64,000 nt of DNA from Bacteroidota bacterium (GTDB lineage: Bacteria; Bacteroidota; Bacteroidia; Bacteroidales; F082). The notes beneath the pieces were generated by a model. It searched no databases. It had not been told where the DNA came from and worked only from the letters and a program-made list of their open reading frames with translations. This document shows positions 24,861-35,528 of the stretch, piece by piece; within the stretch, counting starts at the first letter, position 1; each line of letters starts with the position of its first letter. The stretch lies in assembly GCA_009773165.1 (NCBI GenBank), contig WOUZ01000007.1:151539-215538 (forward strand), given 5' to 3'. The translations under genes were made by a program, and so were the position numbers.

Positions 24861-26765
24861 CTACTTTAAACGGCCATATAATCCAAAAAGCCATGGATCT
24901 TGGTTTTTTACATAGACCCATCTTTCTGTTACCTCGAATGACGCTTTTGCCTTATTCCAAACGTAAGTACGTAATTTTGAATTGGGTGGAATAGCGGGCC
25001 CTGCATCTAAATGATGAACAACTATCATCGTAAATGTTTCACCTTCTTTAATAATACGCCCATCAAGTGTACCTGATCGCCACATCACAGGCTCAGAAAC
25101 TCCTGAAACTTTAATTTCAAGTACGACACTAAGATCCTTGATTTCACTCAAAGCCTTGATCAGATATCCAGCCACAATAATACCATCGTCGCTATGAAAA
25201 GTGCTATCAACTGCCGATTCCCATAGTAAACCATACTCGTCCTTTTCTGTAAAACGAATGATTCCAGTTTGTTTTTTATCTTCAACCAAATACCTCGCAT
25301 CTAAAAATGGCTTTTCACCTTCAACTTCTTCACGTTCAAATAAATAATAACCTGAATTGAACCAGTTTTGTTGCTCAACAACTTTAGTATACTTGTTTCT
25401 TACCGTTTCAATCCAGTTAAAAAGGGAGTAATCAGTCCAGCCGATAGCAAAATAACGTGTTTGACAGGAATCAACAAGCAATGAAAGTTCTGTCGAACTA
25501 TTGTTTTTGTTGAATAGAATGACACCGGTGTTTTGCTGCTTTTGCTGGTAAAAGTCGAGCATGCGCACCGATCCCCCAACTGCAACCTGTGTTATATCTT
25601 CTTTATAAGTATCCTGATTTTTATCAAATTTCAAAGCAATTTGGTCATAACCCTGTTCATACATGGTTATGTAGTGATGCCGCTCATTAATTAAAGTGTA
25701 AGCACCCATCGATACCAAAATAATAACAATCAATACGTTATATTGCGGTTTAAGCTGTCGTGTAAACCCAGAAACACCAAGAATCAGAAATGGAAATGAA
25801 AAGTACAGCGTGCTAAACTGAATTACTGGAGTACGTAGAATTGAATAAGCCCATCCAATACCAAGACTAAGAGCAAACCATAAAATGAGGTTTAAAGAAT
25901 AGTTAAGCTTTGGTTTGCGTCCAAAATCCCTATAGTTTAATGCAAGAACAAAAACAATAAGTATGGTGATTATGAAAACAGCTGAAAAATGGAAGGTGTA
26001 AAGTAAAAATTGAGTCACAAAATCAGGTGAAGGCTTTCCTAACCAATCACCGATTCCTCCGGCTGATAACTGTCGAAAAAAAATCCCAAGATTCGGCAGA
26101 TAAAGGAGAATTGAAAGAAGTCCAGTGTAAATCAACTTTTTCTTGTTGTCGCGATTTGCAAGAAAAAAGAAACTAATAAAAATAAAGCCGGCCATCATCA
26201 TTGCGAAATAATGCATCATTGATGCTAAAACCAACGATATTCCGAAGCCAACAGACTCAAAACCAATTGATTTAGTCTGATTGTTTATCACCCTAATTCC
26301 AAAAAAAACTGCTAATAATACGAAAAAGAGTCCCGAACTATATGGGCGCGCTATTTGGCTGTAAAACACAAAATATTGCATCGTAGCTATAAGAGATGCA
26401 CTTATCAGCCCGGCGGTTTCGTGAAACAATTGCTTTCCAATTTGATAGACCAGCCAAACAGTGCCAATTCCCATGAGTGCAAATGGCAGCTTAAGCCAAA
26501 AGGCTTGAGTCCCGGCAATGGCAACCAAATAATGAAGCAGAACTTGAGTCCCGGCAGGATGAGCATCAGGAGTTACACCCTCACGAATTAGTTGCGTAAA
26601 GCTTTCATATCCAACACGAAACAAGGCGCTGAACTCATCATGCATAAAAGGCACATCCCATAAGCGCCAAAGACGCAAAAGTGCTGCAACAATCAGAATG
26701 ATTATGATAGCAACTTTCTCTGCATTTTTTGAAAACCAGGTATAATATTTAGTCGCAGATTTCAA
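24861..26765 (-). CDS. GT39-type polytopic glycosyltransferase (ArnT/PMT-like)
   Basis: A 634-residue inner-membrane protein with about ten to eleven helices in residues 18-390 and a soluble C-terminal domain. The first periplasmic loop has FMHDEFSA, the acidic pair expected of GT-C enzymes, followed by PDAHPAGTQVLL. Such enzymes move sugars from polyprenyl phosphate carriers to lipids or proteins; the acceptor here is unknown. The only start before the first helix is a TTG whose bases overlap the pyrH stop in a TTGA tetranucleotide, so translation is probably coupled to pyrH. frr follows in the same direction after a 58-bp gap with its own promoter. Confidence 0.85.
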   Translation of the reverse strand: MKSATKYYTWFSKNAEKVAIIIILIVAALLRLWRLWDVPFMHDEFSALFRVGYESFTQLIREGVTPDAHPAGTQVLLHYLVAIAGTQAFWLKLPFALMGIGTVWLVYQIGKQLFHETAGLISASLIATMQYFVFYSQIARPYSSGLFFVLLAVFFGIRVINNQTKSIGFESVGFGISLVLASMMHYFAMMMAGFIFISFFFLANRDNKKKLIYTGLLSILLYLPNLGIFFRQLSAGGIGDWLGKPSPDFVTQFLLYTFHFSAVFIITILIVFVLALNYRDFGRKPKLNYSLNLILWFALSLGIGWAYSILRTPVIQFSTLYFSFPFLILGVSGFTRQLKPQYNVLIVIILVSMGAYTLINERHHYITMYEQGYDQIALKFDKNQDTYKEDITQVAVGGSVRMLDFYQQKQQNTGVILFNKNNSSTELSLLVDSCQTRYFAIGWTDYSLFNWIETVRNKYTKVVEQQNWFNSGYYLFEREEVEGEKPFLDARYLVEDKKQTGIIRFTEKDEYGLLWESAVDSTFHSDDGIIVAGYLIKALSEIKDLSVVLEIKVSGVSEPVMWRSGTLDGRIIKEGETFTMIVVHHLDAGPAIPPNSKLRTYVWNKAKASFEVTERWVYVKNQDPWLFGLYGRLK

Positions 26766-27469
26766 TTGGTAACAATTGTTCCAACAGGCAAGCCTTTTAA
26801 AACGTCTATAAGGTTACCCTTTTTATTCATGTCAAAAACCAGGATTGGCAAATCATTCTCCTTACAAAGCGTAAAAGCTGTGAGATCCATTATTTTAAGC
26901 TGTTTCTCGTATGCCTCTTCAAAAGTAAGATGGTCGTAACGAATAGCATTGGGGTCTTTTTCAGGGTCAGCAGTGTAAATTCCATCAACACGGGTACCTT
27001 TTAAAATAACATCTGCGTTGATCTCCACGGCCCGAAGGGCAGCCGCAGTATCAGTCGTAAAAAACGGGTTACCCGTTCCTCCACCAATGACAACAATTTG
27101 CCCTTCTTCCAGCAACGAAATTGCTTTTGGCCCACTCATGGATTCTGCAACTCTGTCAATGTAAACACCTGACAATAAAGTCACCTTCATTCCAAGCGAC
27201 TGGAGCGTTGACTGCAACGCCATACTGTTGATAACAGTGGCGAGCATGCCCATATAATCGCCCTGGACACGATCCATACCTTGACTTGCACCTTGTAAAC
27301 CTCTGAAAATATTACCTCCTCCGATCACAATTGCAATCTGAGCACCTGCTTTAGATGCGGTAATAATTTCGTCTGCATAGTCTCTTAATCGTTGAGGATC
27401 AATACCATATTGCTGATCACCCATCAAAGCCTCACCGCTTAGTTTTAATAAAACTCTTTTGTATTTCAT
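26762..27469 (-). CDS. pyrH: UMP kinase
   Basis: Hexameric UMP kinase phosphorylates UMP to UDP. Seen: KRVLLKLSGEALMG at the N-terminus, the IVIGGGNIFRG loop, the GGTGNPFFTTDTAAALRA motif and DVILKGTRVDGIYTADP. The ATG at 27469 gives 235 residues, as in the family. The frame opening six bases upstream uses TTG and is less likely. The gene lies 9 bp after a patatin/barrel gene and overlaps the following glycosyltransferase by four bases. Confidence 0.97.
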   Translation of the reverse strand: MKYKRVLLKLSGEALMGDQQYGIDPQRLRDYADEIITASKAGAQIAIVIGGGNIFRGLQGASQGMDRVQGDYMGMLATVINSMALQSTLQSLGMKVTLLSGVYIDRVAESMSGPKAISLLEEGQIVVIGGGTGNPFFTTDTAAALRAVEINADVILKGTRVDGIYTADPEKDPNAIRYDHLTFEEAYEKQLKIMDLTAFTLCKENDLPILVFDMNKKGNLIDVLKGLPVGTIVTN

Positions 27470-27478
27470 AATCAATCG

Positions 27479-29686
27479 TTAGAACCAATAACCAATATTA
27501 ATAAATGTTCCCAATCCCTTACTGCGATTACCTCCCATGAGGGTTAACTCAACAGGACCAACAAAACTCTCATACCCGAACGTTACTCCATAACCAACAA
27601 GGATTTCTGGTTGATGAAATATATCTTCAAAATCCAGGGTTATAATTCCCAGGTCAATTTTTGGTGTGATATAGAACTTGTCAAAAATCTGATACTGCCA
27701 CGCGTTGTGTAACGAAACCTCATTCAAACCTCCTTGCTCAACAAAGCGATGACCGATGAATGGGATAAAACCTTCAAGATAATTGAAGTAAGATTGCCCT
27801 CCTAGATAAAACCAATGAGCTAATGGGATAACTCCATCTCTGAAAGTCAAACCGGCAGTCAATCCAATTTTATAGGTACTTTTATTTGTTACCGGTAAAT
27901 TCTTTTGATAATTAAAGGCGAAAATTAATGCATTGGAACTAAAAACATCAAGGGAATCGTTTGACAGAGGCAATAAATGCTTTATCGTAAAATTCATTTT
28001 ACTTCCTTTAGTTGAAAAATGATTCTTATTAAAACTATCAATCGCCCAGCTGGCACCAGAAACAAGATGCGCATCAAAGTTACGGTCAAAAAGAGGGTTT
28101 CCAAAACCACTTCTTAAACTATTGGTTTCAAGACGTGTTCCAACACGAAGTCGCATCGTATTTTTAAAGGTCCATTGGGCAAAAGCACCAAAACTGTATA
28201 GGTTAAATTTGAATATATCACCGATGTTATCCCCGTCATAAATTTTCAACTCCAGATTCAGTCCAGAAGCATGCAATCCATATCCAATCTTTTTCCCACG
28301 ATCAACAAGAAAAAGTCCCCGAAACTGTGGATTCTCTCCCAGATTGATGTCGGCAAAAATTTTGGAACCTTTAACTAAAACATTCTTGAAAGTTGCATTA
28401 AGTAATAATCCTACTTTATAATCTGAATCATAATGTATACCTACTCCAAATAAACCTGAGCTTGATTCAGTAATCTCAAAAACCAAGCCTGCGCCAAGTT
28501 CATTTGGCACAAAATAATAATTGATTAGTTCAAAAAAGCCACTTCCATAAGCTCTTTTCATCGACTCGTCTACCTCATCGAGATGTACCCAGGTCATAGG
28601 TTTAATTCCCAATGCACCATCAAGGTATTCTTTAGACACCCGTTTCAAGCCTTCATACCTGAATTGGGTGATAAAAATCGAATCAACTGGTGTTGCATTC
28701 AAAATTCGGGGTATTCGGGGACGAATATTATTTATTGAATCAGCAAGTCGTTTTAATTGAGGCAATTGCGCTCTCGCTGCATCTTCACCTCGTTTGATGA
28801 GTGTATCATAATCGTTAAAACTCATCATGTCATAACCTTCAAGATCGGGTTTGATATAATAATCGGTAAGCCTTATAGCATTCTCGTTTGATTCAACTCT
28901 ATAAAAGGAAGTCACCTGATCTAAAACTTTGATGATGGAATTGATATTCTCAACTTTGTGCAAACCAGTTTGAACATCAACACCAACTATCAAATCCATT
29001 CCTTCTTTTTTAACTTCTTCCACAGGAAAATTATTGATAACTCCCCCATCAACCAATATGTTCCCATCAATGTCAACAGGGACAAAATAACTGGGTATTG
29101 ACATACTTGCCCGCACTGCCTTGTGCAAAACACCTTTATTCAAAATGACGTTTGCGCCATCCCCCAGATTGGTTCCGATACATAAAAATGGAACCGGAAG
29201 TTTACTAAAATCTTGCGTTTTATATGCAGGACTCAAGTACCTGGCGAGTAATAAGTCCACCATTTGTCCGCTGTGTAATCCAGTTTTGATCTTAACCTTT
29301 TTTTCAACGATTGGAAATGTCATTAAAAAACGGTCAGAATTTTGTTTTTCTTCGATAGGAATGTATCTGCGTTCGATTTTATCATTCATCAGGAAATCCC
29401 AATTCTGATTTCTTACAATCTTTTCCATGGTATCAGGATGATAACCAAGGGCATACAAGCTGCCAAAAATACTTCCCATACTTGTGCCGCTCACATAATC
29501 AAACTGCAGCCCGGCCTCCTCAAAAACCCGGATCGCACCAATGTGTGCAAATCCCTTTGCTCCTCCTCCACTCAAAACCAAACCAAGCTTTGGATCAGTT
29601 GCACGAGGTCTTGTCTGAGAAAATGATGTTTCTGAAAATAAAAAAAGTGTGAGCAGACAAGCGATAGTTATAAATCTGACGCTCAT
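27479..29686 (-). CDS. Patatin-like phospholipase fused to an Omp85-type barrel
   Basis: A signal peptide (about 1-23) precedes a patatin domain (about 33-300): oxyanion loop GGGAKG (40-45), nucleophile Ser69 in GTSMG, and catalytic Asp213 in VDGG. A POTRA-like segment (about 335-405, ITQFRYEGLKRVSKEYL) and a C-terminal barrel (about 410-735) ending GTFINIGYWF follow. This matches PlpD/type Vd-like proteins common in Bacteroidota. Expected activity is phospholipase A1-type hydrolysis; the substrate and whether the domain is surface-exposed are unknown. pyrH follows after 9 bp, so it may be co-transcribed with it. Confidence 0.92.
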   Translation of the reverse strand: MSVRFITIACLLTLFLFSETSFSQTRPRATDPKLGLVLSGGGAKGFAHIGAIRVFEEAGLQFDYVSGTSMGSIFGSLYALGYHPDTMEKIVRNQNWDFLMNDKIERRYIPIEEKQNSDRFLMTFPIVEKKVKIKTGLHSGQMVDLLLARYLSPAYKTQDFSKLPVPFLCIGTNLGDGANVILNKGVLHKAVRASMSIPSYFVPVDIDGNILVDGGVINNFPVEEVKKEGMDLIVGVDVQTGLHKVENINSIIKVLDQVTSFYRVESNENAIRLTDYYIKPDLEGYDMMSFNDYDTLIKRGEDAARAQLPQLKRLADSINNIRPRIPRILNATPVDSIFITQFRYEGLKRVSKEYLDGALGIKPMTWVHLDEVDESMKRAYGSGFFELINYYFVPNELGAGLVFEITESSSGLFGVGIHYDSDYKVGLLLNATFKNVLVKGSKIFADINLGENPQFRGLFLVDRGKKIGYGLHASGLNLELKIYDGDNIGDIFKFNLYSFGAFAQWTFKNTMRLRVGTRLETNSLRSGFGNPLFDRNFDAHLVSGASWAIDSFNKNHFSTKGSKMNFTIKHLLPLSNDSLDVFSSNALIFAFNYQKNLPVTNKSTYKIGLTAGLTFRDGVIPLAHWFYLGGQSYFNYLEGFIPFIGHRFVEQGGLNEVSLHNAWQYQIFDKFYITPKIDLGIITLDFEDIFHQPEILVGYGVTFGYESFVGPVELTLMGGNRSKGLGTFINIGYWF

Positions 29687-29699
29687 AACTAGTTATTTT

Positions 29700-30122
29700 T
29701 TAAAATTTTGGCTCAAAGGAAAGATAATCTCTGTTAATCCGCCTAAACCCAACAAAAACTGTTTTGGATTCACCATAAAGAAAGCTATTGACATTGATCT
29801 CATAGGTAAAACCCCCAGCCAAACCTACAGTATCAGTCAAATTTACAAAATAATATCCTGTATCATTCTTCATTGAAACAGTTTGTCTTCCATCACCGAT
29901 GCGTTCAATCTGCCACACAAGGCTATCAGCGAAAGTAACTTTTGCTACTTTTTGACCTACAGAAAGGTTGTTGAAGAGTATAAGAAAGTCATCGGGTGGA
30001 TTAACAATATCCTGTGTATACACATAAGCAGGTCTGTCATCTCCTTCTATTTTCTTTGTATTACAGGATACAAAAGTCAATAAAACGCTGATTAAAACAA
30101 GAAAAACAAACCTTTTCATCAT
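29700..30122 (-). CDS. Hypothetical lipoprotein (140 aa)
   Basis: A lipoprotein signal ends at FVSC (about Cys20), preceded by two consecutive Met codons. The mature 120 residues look like a single beta-rich domain (VYTQDIVNPPDDFLILF, QTVSMKNDTGYYFVNL). I do not recognise a family. It ends 13 bp before the patatin/barrel gene and points the same way, so it probably shares its transcript. A surface or periplasmic role is inferred only from the lipobox. Confidence 0.7.
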   Translation of the reverse strand: MMKRFVFLVLISVLLTFVSCNTKKIEGDDRPAYVYTQDIVNPPDDFLILFNNLSVGQKVAKVTFADSLVWQIERIGDGRQTVSMKNDTGYYFVNLTDTVGLAGGFTYEINVNSFLYGESKTVFVGFRRINRDYLSFEPKF

Positions 30123-30201
30123 TTAAAATTTAACTTGAAATTATATTACATGAAAAAAGACATGTGTATCAAAAATGTTTCAGGCACTAAAATACAACAA
30201 A

Positions 30202-33200
30202 TCAGTCCTCTCCGAGCATTTTACCATGACAATTTTTATATTTCTTTCCACTCCCGCAAGGACATGGCTCATTGCGTCCAACTTTTTTCTCGGCAATGAC
30301 AGGCTGTGTAACTTCTTTTTGCTGGGTATTACTGTGTGCCTGCGATAATAAATCTGAGCGTTCCTCTTTAATCTTACTTCGATCGATACCTTTTGCTCGC
30401 TGAGCTTCTCTTACATTGGATGAATCCTGAATAGGAATATCAGCACGCATCAGGAATGAAATAACTTCTTTGTTAATCCGCTGAATCATATTCTTGAAAA
30501 GCTGAAATGATTCGAATTTATAGATCAAAAGAGGATCCTTTTGTTCGTAAGTTGCATTTTGAACTGACTGTTTCAAATCATCCAATTCACGTAAATGCTC
30601 CTTCCACGACTCATCGATTAGTGCCAGGGAGATGCTTTTTTCGATCGAAAGCGTCACCTCACGCGCTCCATTGTCCATTGCCCGCTTCAGGTTAACAACA
30701 ATCTGCATCCCCTTATGCCCGTCGGTAATAGGTATGGCAATGTTTTCGTATTGTTTCTGACGCTCAAAAACATCGGCAATAACAGGCATGGTCTTTTCAC
30801 CAATTCTACGTGTTTTATCTTTATAAGAAGTTCCAGCCTTGGCAAAGAGCTGTTCATTAAGCGTTTCTGTTTTCGAATCAAAGAAGGTGTCTTCATTAAA
30901 CGGAGGCTCCATTCCCATACTTTTAAGTACCGCCATCCTGAATCCTTCAAAGTCGCGCTGCTGCTGGTACTCATTGATAAGATTCTCACCCAGATCGAAC
31001 AACATATTGGAGATATCTACCGAAAGACGCTCACCAAACAATGCATGGTGACGCTTTTTGTAAATAACTTCACGCTGAGCGTTCATAACATCATCATATT
31101 CCAGCAACCGTTTACGTGTTCCAAAGTTATTCTCTTCAACTTTTTTCTGTGCTCTTTCGATTGATTTAGTGATCATCGAGTGCTGAATCACTTCTCCTTC
31201 TTTTAAGCCCAAACGGTCCATGAGACCTGCTATACGACCCGAGCCAAACATACGCATGAGTTCATCCTCAAGCGAAACAAAAAACTGAGTACTTCCCGGA
31301 TCGCCTTGTCGTCCAGAACGACCTCTGAGCTGTCGGTCAACACGTCGCGACTCGTGACGCTCCGTACCGATGATTGCCAAACCACCTGCTTCTTTTACGC
31401 CTGCACCTAATTTGATGTCGGTACCACGACCAGCCATATTGGTAGCAATAGTAACCACCCCTGCCTGTCCGGCCTCTCGTACAATCTGTGCTTCACGCTG
31501 GTGCAATTTGGCATTCAACACATTGTGCTCAACACCTTTACGTTGTAACATACGGCTCAAAAGCTCCGATGTTTCAACAGATGTAGTACCAACAAGTACA
31601 GGACGTTTTGCTTCAACCAATGAAATGATTTCATCAATTACTGCGTTAAATTTCTCGCGTTTTGTCCGGTAAACCAAATCTTCACGGTCTTTACGGGAAA
31701 TTGGCTTATTTGTAGGAATTACCACAACATCCAGCTTGTAAATATCCCAAAACTCACCCGCTTCCGTTTCAGCTGTACCAGTCATACCCGAGAGCTTGCC
31801 ATACATCCTGAAATAATTTTGCAAGGTGATAGTTGCATAAGTTTGAGTGGCTGCTTCAACTTTTACATTCTCCTTAGCTTCAATGGCTTGATGTAACCCG
31901 TCGGAATAACGCCGACCTTCCATAATACGACCAGTCTGCTCGTCAACAATCTTAATTTTATTTTCAATAATTACATACTCTACATCTTTTTCAAAAAGTG
32001 TATAGGCCTTAAGTAATTGATGCACAGTGTGTAAACGCTCAGATTTAACTCCAAAATTACGAATCAGGTCACTTTTTCTTTCAAGCATAACCGATTCGCT
32101 CAATTGTTGGCGCTCAATATCAGCAATCTCTGCTCCCACATCCGGAAGGATAAAAAAGCCTGGTTCGTTGTAAGAAGCCGATAAAAGGTCAATCCCTTTC
32201 TCAGTAAGTTCCACAGAATTATGCTTCTCATCAATAACAAAAAACAACTCATCATCAATCACATGCATATTTTTTGCCTGTTCCTGCAGGTAAAAACTCT
32301 CCGTTTTTTGCATCAGGCTACGCATTCCTTCCTCGCTTAAAAACTTGATCAATGCATTATTTTTAGGCAAACCTCTGTAGGCTCTGAATAGCAAATCACC
32401 TCCTCTTTTTTCATCGGCCGATTTTGGTCCTTGCAAGAGTTTTTTTGATTCAGCAAGAATACTACTGACAAGGGTCTTCTGGGCATTGTAAAGTTTGGTT
32501 ACGTCAGGTTTAAGTACGTCAAACTCCTGATGATCTCCTTTTGGAGTTGGACCACTGATAATCAATGGCGTACGTGCATCATCAATTAATACAGAGTCGA
32601 CCTCATCCACGATAGCATAATGGTGCTTGCGCTGAACCAACTCATCAGGATTACCTGTCATATTGTCACGGAGATAATCAAAACCAAACTCATTATTGGT
32701 TCCATATGTAATATCTGACAAGTATGCTTTTCTCCTGGAAATCGAATTTGGTTCATGCTTGTCGATACAATCAACAGTAAGCCCAAGAAAATTATATAAA
32801 ACACCCATCCATTCCGAGTCACGTTTGGCCAGGTAATCGTTAACGGTTACAACGTGTACTCCTTTGCCTGCCAATGCGTTAAGATATACCGGCAATGTAG
32901 CAACGAGTGTTTTTCCTTCTCCGGTTGCCATTTCTGATATTTTACCCTGATGCAGAACGATACCTCCAATAAACTGAACATCGTAATGAACCATATCCCA
33001 TCGGATCATGTTTCCACCTGCCATCCAACTTGAGCTATAGATTGCCTTGTTATCTTTTATTGTAACAAAATCATGCACAGCTGCCAGGTTTCTGTCAAGA
33101 TCAGTGGCTGTTGCTTCAACAAAGTCGTTATTTTTGAAAAGAGAAGCGGCTGCTTTCATTACAGCAAACGCTTCAGGGAGTAGTTCGCTGAGCTTTGCTT

Positions 33201-33501
33201 CCGTTTTTTCGTATTGCAATTTCTCCAGCTTATCTATCTGATTATAAAGCTTTTCCTTTTCGTTGGGTTCAAGATCAAACTGATCTTCCAATTGCTGTTT
33301 TAACCTGGCGATCTCCGATTCTTCGCTGACGATTGCTTCACGGATTTGATTTTTGAAATAGTTTGTTTTTGCCCTTAATTCGTCCACAGAAAGCATACTG
33401 ATAGTGGAATAGGCAGCAATTGTTTGCTCCAATAAAGGTTGAATGGCTTTTAAATCTCTGGAAGCTTTATCTCCGAATAATTTCTTAAAAAAACTTAGCA
33501 T
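30202..33501 (-). CDS. secA: Preprotein translocase ATPase SecA
   Basis: SecA drives export through SecYEG. From the ATG at 33501 the protein has 1,099 residues, the enlarged form usual in Bacteroidota, including an extra insertion in the first nucleotide-binding fold. Seen: [14 protein letters not shown] (Walker A region, about 185-200), [20 protein letters not shown] (DEAD-like), GTDIKLG and [14 protein letters not shown] in the second fold, and a C-terminal SEC-C zinc motif [13 protein letters not shown] that binds SecB or ribosomes. The frame start at 33543 adds 14 residues not found in the family. A TAATTTTG box on the minus strand (33574-33581) is a likely -7 element. Confidence 0.97.
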   Translation of the reverse strand: MLSFFKKLFGDKASRDLKAIQPLLEQTIAAYSTISMLSVDELRAKTNYFKNQIREAIVSEESEIARLKQQLEDQFDLEPNEKEKLYNQIDKLEKLQYEKTEAKLSELLPEAFAVMKAAASLFKNNDFVEATATDLDRNLAAVHDFVTIKDNKAIYSSSWMAGGNMIRWDMVHYDVQFIGGIVLHQGKISEMATGEGKTLVATLPVYLNALAGKGVHVVTVNDYLAKRDSEWMGVLYNFLGLTVDCIDKHEPNSISRRKAYLSDITYGTNNEFGFDYLRDNMTGNPDELVQRKHHYAIVDEVDSVLIDDARTPLIISGPTPKGDHQEFDVLKPDVTKLYNAQKTLVSSILAESKKLLQGPKSADEKRGGDLLFRAYRGLPKNNALIKFLSEEGMRSLMQKTESFYLQEQAKNMHVIDDELFFVIDEKHNSVELTEKGIDLLSASYNEPGFFILPDVGAEIADIERQQLSESVMLERKSDLIRNFGVKSERLHTVHQLLKAYTLFEKDVEYVIIENKIKIVDEQTGRIMEGRRYSDGLHQAIEAKENVKVEAATQTYATITLQNYFRMYGKLSGMTGTAETEAGEFWDIYKLDVVVIPTNKPISRKDREDLVYRTKREKFNAVIDEIISLVEAKRPVLVGTTSVETSELLSRMLQRKGVEHNVLNAKLHQREAQIVREAGQAGVVTIATNMAGRGTDIKLGAGVKEAGGLAIIGTERHESRRVDRQLRGRSGRQGDPGSTQFFVSLEDELMRMFGSGRIAGLMDRLGLKEGEVIQHSMITKSIERAQKKVEENNFGTRKRLLEYDDVMNAQREVIYKKRHHALFGERLSVDISNMLFDLGENLINEYQQQRDFEGFRMAVLKSMGMEPPFNEDTFFDSKTETLNEQLFAKAGTSYKDKTRRIGEKTMPVIADVFERQKQYENIAIPITDGHKGMQIVVNLKRAMDNGAREVTLSIEKSISLALIDESWKEHLRELDDLKQSVQNATYEQKDPLLIYKFESFQLFKNMIQRINKEVISFLMRADIPIQDSSNVREAQRAKGIDRSKIKEERSDLLSQAHSNTQQKEVTQPVIAEKKVGRNEPCPCGSGKKYKNCHGKMLGED

Positions 33502-33573
33502 GACTATAGAGGTAGTTAATAATTCAATTTTGAGTGAAGTCAATAATCATTCCGAAAATTAACTAATTAGCTG

Positions 33574-33581
33574 CAAAATTA
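33574..33581 (-). promoter_or_regulatory. Candidate -7 box of secA
   Basis: The complement reads TAATTTTG and fits TAnnTTTG. It lies 73 nt upstream of the ATG at 33501. No -33 TTG at a normal distance was found. Confidence 0.4.
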
Positions 33582-33641
33582 CCATATTTTTCAACCCACC
33601 ACAGAAAAGGAATTGTATTCTGTCAAAACATGAGATTGGAT

Positions 33642-35018
33642 TTATTCTCTTTTGAGCTGTTTAATCAACCGGCTGATGTGATATTCAAGATTTTGACTAA
33701 CAGGAGGTGCAGGAGTCATAGCAATTCGTCCGTCAGGGAACAGCAGCACATATTCCGGAAAAACTTTGATATTATATCGCTCATAAACAAGCATATCGTC
33801 TCCGGTATGAAAAAGTTGCCAGGTAAGTTTATTTGATGTCAGGAAATTCTCAGTTTCCTTGTATGCGTCTTGTGTTGTAACGATCAACACGTTTATGTCA
33901 GTTCCAAACTTTTCAGTAATACCAGAAAAATCAAGTATTTCTTTCTTACAAACTTCGCAGTCATTTTTTACAAAAAGAGCTACTACCAAAGACTTTAGTG
34001 GCATATTATGCGCGACAATTCCATTAGAGTCAAATAATTTTAATAAAGGAGACGGTGTGCCCGGTGTCAAGTAAGCTCTTTTCTTCAGAATATTTTCTGC
34101 AATGATTTTGTGCTGATTATAAGCTGATTGTGTTACTATTTGCTGAAGAACCCTGCTGATCGATCCTGAGTAGAAGGCGGGGTTATAATAGTTGGCATTT
34201 AGGTGAAAAAGCAGCACCAACTCCCTGAACTGATCACTTTCAGTCATCAAAGGATCTGATAAAACCATCTTTTTCAATGCAACAAACCCTTGATTTACAG
34301 CTTCTACAAAATCATCAAAAGGAATTTGCTTCTTTCCGCTTGTAAAATAATCACCAAAATATTGGTCAATCATTGCCATATACTCCGGGTTCTCATATTG
34401 AATGATTCTGGATTTAAAAAAGGCAGCATAGATTTGTTGAGGTGTCATTTTTTTTATTGCAGGGGCAAGGGAAGACACCTTGTAGAATTGATAATTTTGT
34501 AAAAATGGATCTATTGTTTTAGGCAAAGCATTTGATAGTGCCAATTGAAGACTATCTAAATAACGAGCTTGTCCGAATCGTTGTATTTGATTGAAATACT
34601 TGATAACAAATGTATTATAAACAAAATTGATTGTTTCGTAATGCTTTTGAAGACCTGAATCTGTCGTTTTTTTCATCTCGATCACCATTGGCTGCGGGTC
34701 GAAATATGAGTTTTGATTTTCGGAAGTGACTGTAATTGCAACCTCATAATCAGCATTGGGTTTTAGGATGATGGGAACCCTATTCAGGCCAATTGCAATT
34801 TCCGCTAACTCAATTTTATTTATTTCGACGCTTATTTGAAAACTACCCTTAAAATCGGTTGAAGAAGTTGCCAGCACTTTTTCCAACCCTGAAACAAAGT
34901 CTTCTTTTACAATTATTCGGACAGGTTTTATCGGAGAAACTGAACTTCCCTTTATGGTAACATTTTGAGAAACAACACCTAAATGTGTAAATAACAACAA
35001 AAAAACAAATAAACGCAT
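33642..35018 (-). CDS. TlpA-like thioredoxin-fold protein with N-terminal DUF4369-type region
   Basis: A signal peptide (about 1-17) is followed by a beta-rich domain (about 18-115, VTIKGSSVSPIKPVRIIVKE) of the type fused to Bacteroidota TlpA proteins, a helical middle region (about 120-310) and a C-terminal thioredoxin fold (about 315-458). The redox pair is Cys354 and Cys357 in CEVCKKE. The cis-Pro region is near KVFPEYVLL. It probably acts in periplasmic thiol-disulfide exchange; the partner is unknown. It lies 36 bp after coaD in the same direction. Confidence 0.83.
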   Translation of the reverse strand: MRLFVFLLLFTHLGVVSQNVTIKGSSVSPIKPVRIIVKEDFVSGLEKVLATSSTDFKGSFQISVEINKIELAEIAIGLNRVPIILKPNADYEVAITVTSENQNSYFDPQPMVIEMKKTTDSGLQKHYETINFVYNTFVIKYFNQIQRFGQARYLDSLQLALSNALPKTIDPFLQNYQFYKVSSLAPAIKKMTPQQIYAAFFKSRIIQYENPEYMAMIDQYFGDYFTSGKKQIPFDDFVEAVNQGFVALKKMVLSDPLMTESDQFRELVLLFHLNANYYNPAFYSGSISRVLQQIVTQSAYNQHKIIAENILKKRAYLTPGTPSPLLKLFDSNGIVAHNMPLKSLVVALFVKNDCEVCKKEILDFSGITEKFGTDINVLIVTTQDAYKETENFLTSNKLTWQLFHTGDDMLVYERYNIKVFPEYVLLFPDGRIAMTPAPPVSQNLEYHISRLIKQLKRE

Positions 35019-35054
35019 GTGGATTTCATTTGGTTACAAACGAATTATTTTCGT

Positions 35055-35516
35055 TTATAGTGTCAATTTGATTCCTTTTGGAATAAAGTTACTTACATCT
35101 CCTCCATTTCTAAAAACATCTCTGATGATGCTGGAGGTGATAGGAGTTAATTCCGGCGAAGTAAGCATAAAAACGGTTTCAACTTCAGGAGTAAGAATTT
35201 TATTTACCTGACCAATACCACGCTCGAACTCGAAATCTGCTGAAGTGCGTAATCCGCGTAATATATATCCAGCTTCTACTTTTTTACAAAAATCAACAGT
35301 AAGCCCCTCATACTCCATCACTTTAACTTTTGGAAAATCCCGAAACACTTCCTCGATCCATTGTTTACGAAACGAAGAGGGGAAAAAATAATTCTTTTGA
35401 GAATTATTACCAATGGCAATAATTATTTCATCAAATAAAGGCAAGGCTCTTTTCACAAGTGCCTCATGACCAAGTGTTACAGGATCAAACGAACCGGGGA
35501 AAACTGCTCTTTTCAT
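35055..35516 (-). CDS. coaD: Phosphopantetheine adenylyltransferase
   Basis: CoaD makes dephospho-CoA from 4'-phosphopantetheine and ATP. Seen: AVFPGSFDPVTLGHEALV with the TxGH nucleotidyltransferase motif, and RGLRTSADFEFERG. The C-terminal ISSTxIR-like motif is TPITSSIIRDVFRNGGD. The ATG at 35516 gives 153 residues, as in the family; the TTG at 35525 is rejected. The gene is 12 bp downstream of a Nudix gene and 36 bp upstream of the TlpA-like gene, so the three may be an operon. Confidence 0.96.
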   Translation of the reverse strand: MKRAVFPGSFDPVTLGHEALVKRALPLFDEIIIAIGNNSQKNYFFPSSFRKQWIEEVFRDFPKVKVMEYEGLTVDFCKKVEAGYILRGLRTSADFEFERGIGQVNKILTPEVETVFMLTSPELTPITSSIIRDVFRNGGDVSNFIPKGIKLTL

Positions 35517-35528
35517 ATATTTCAACTA

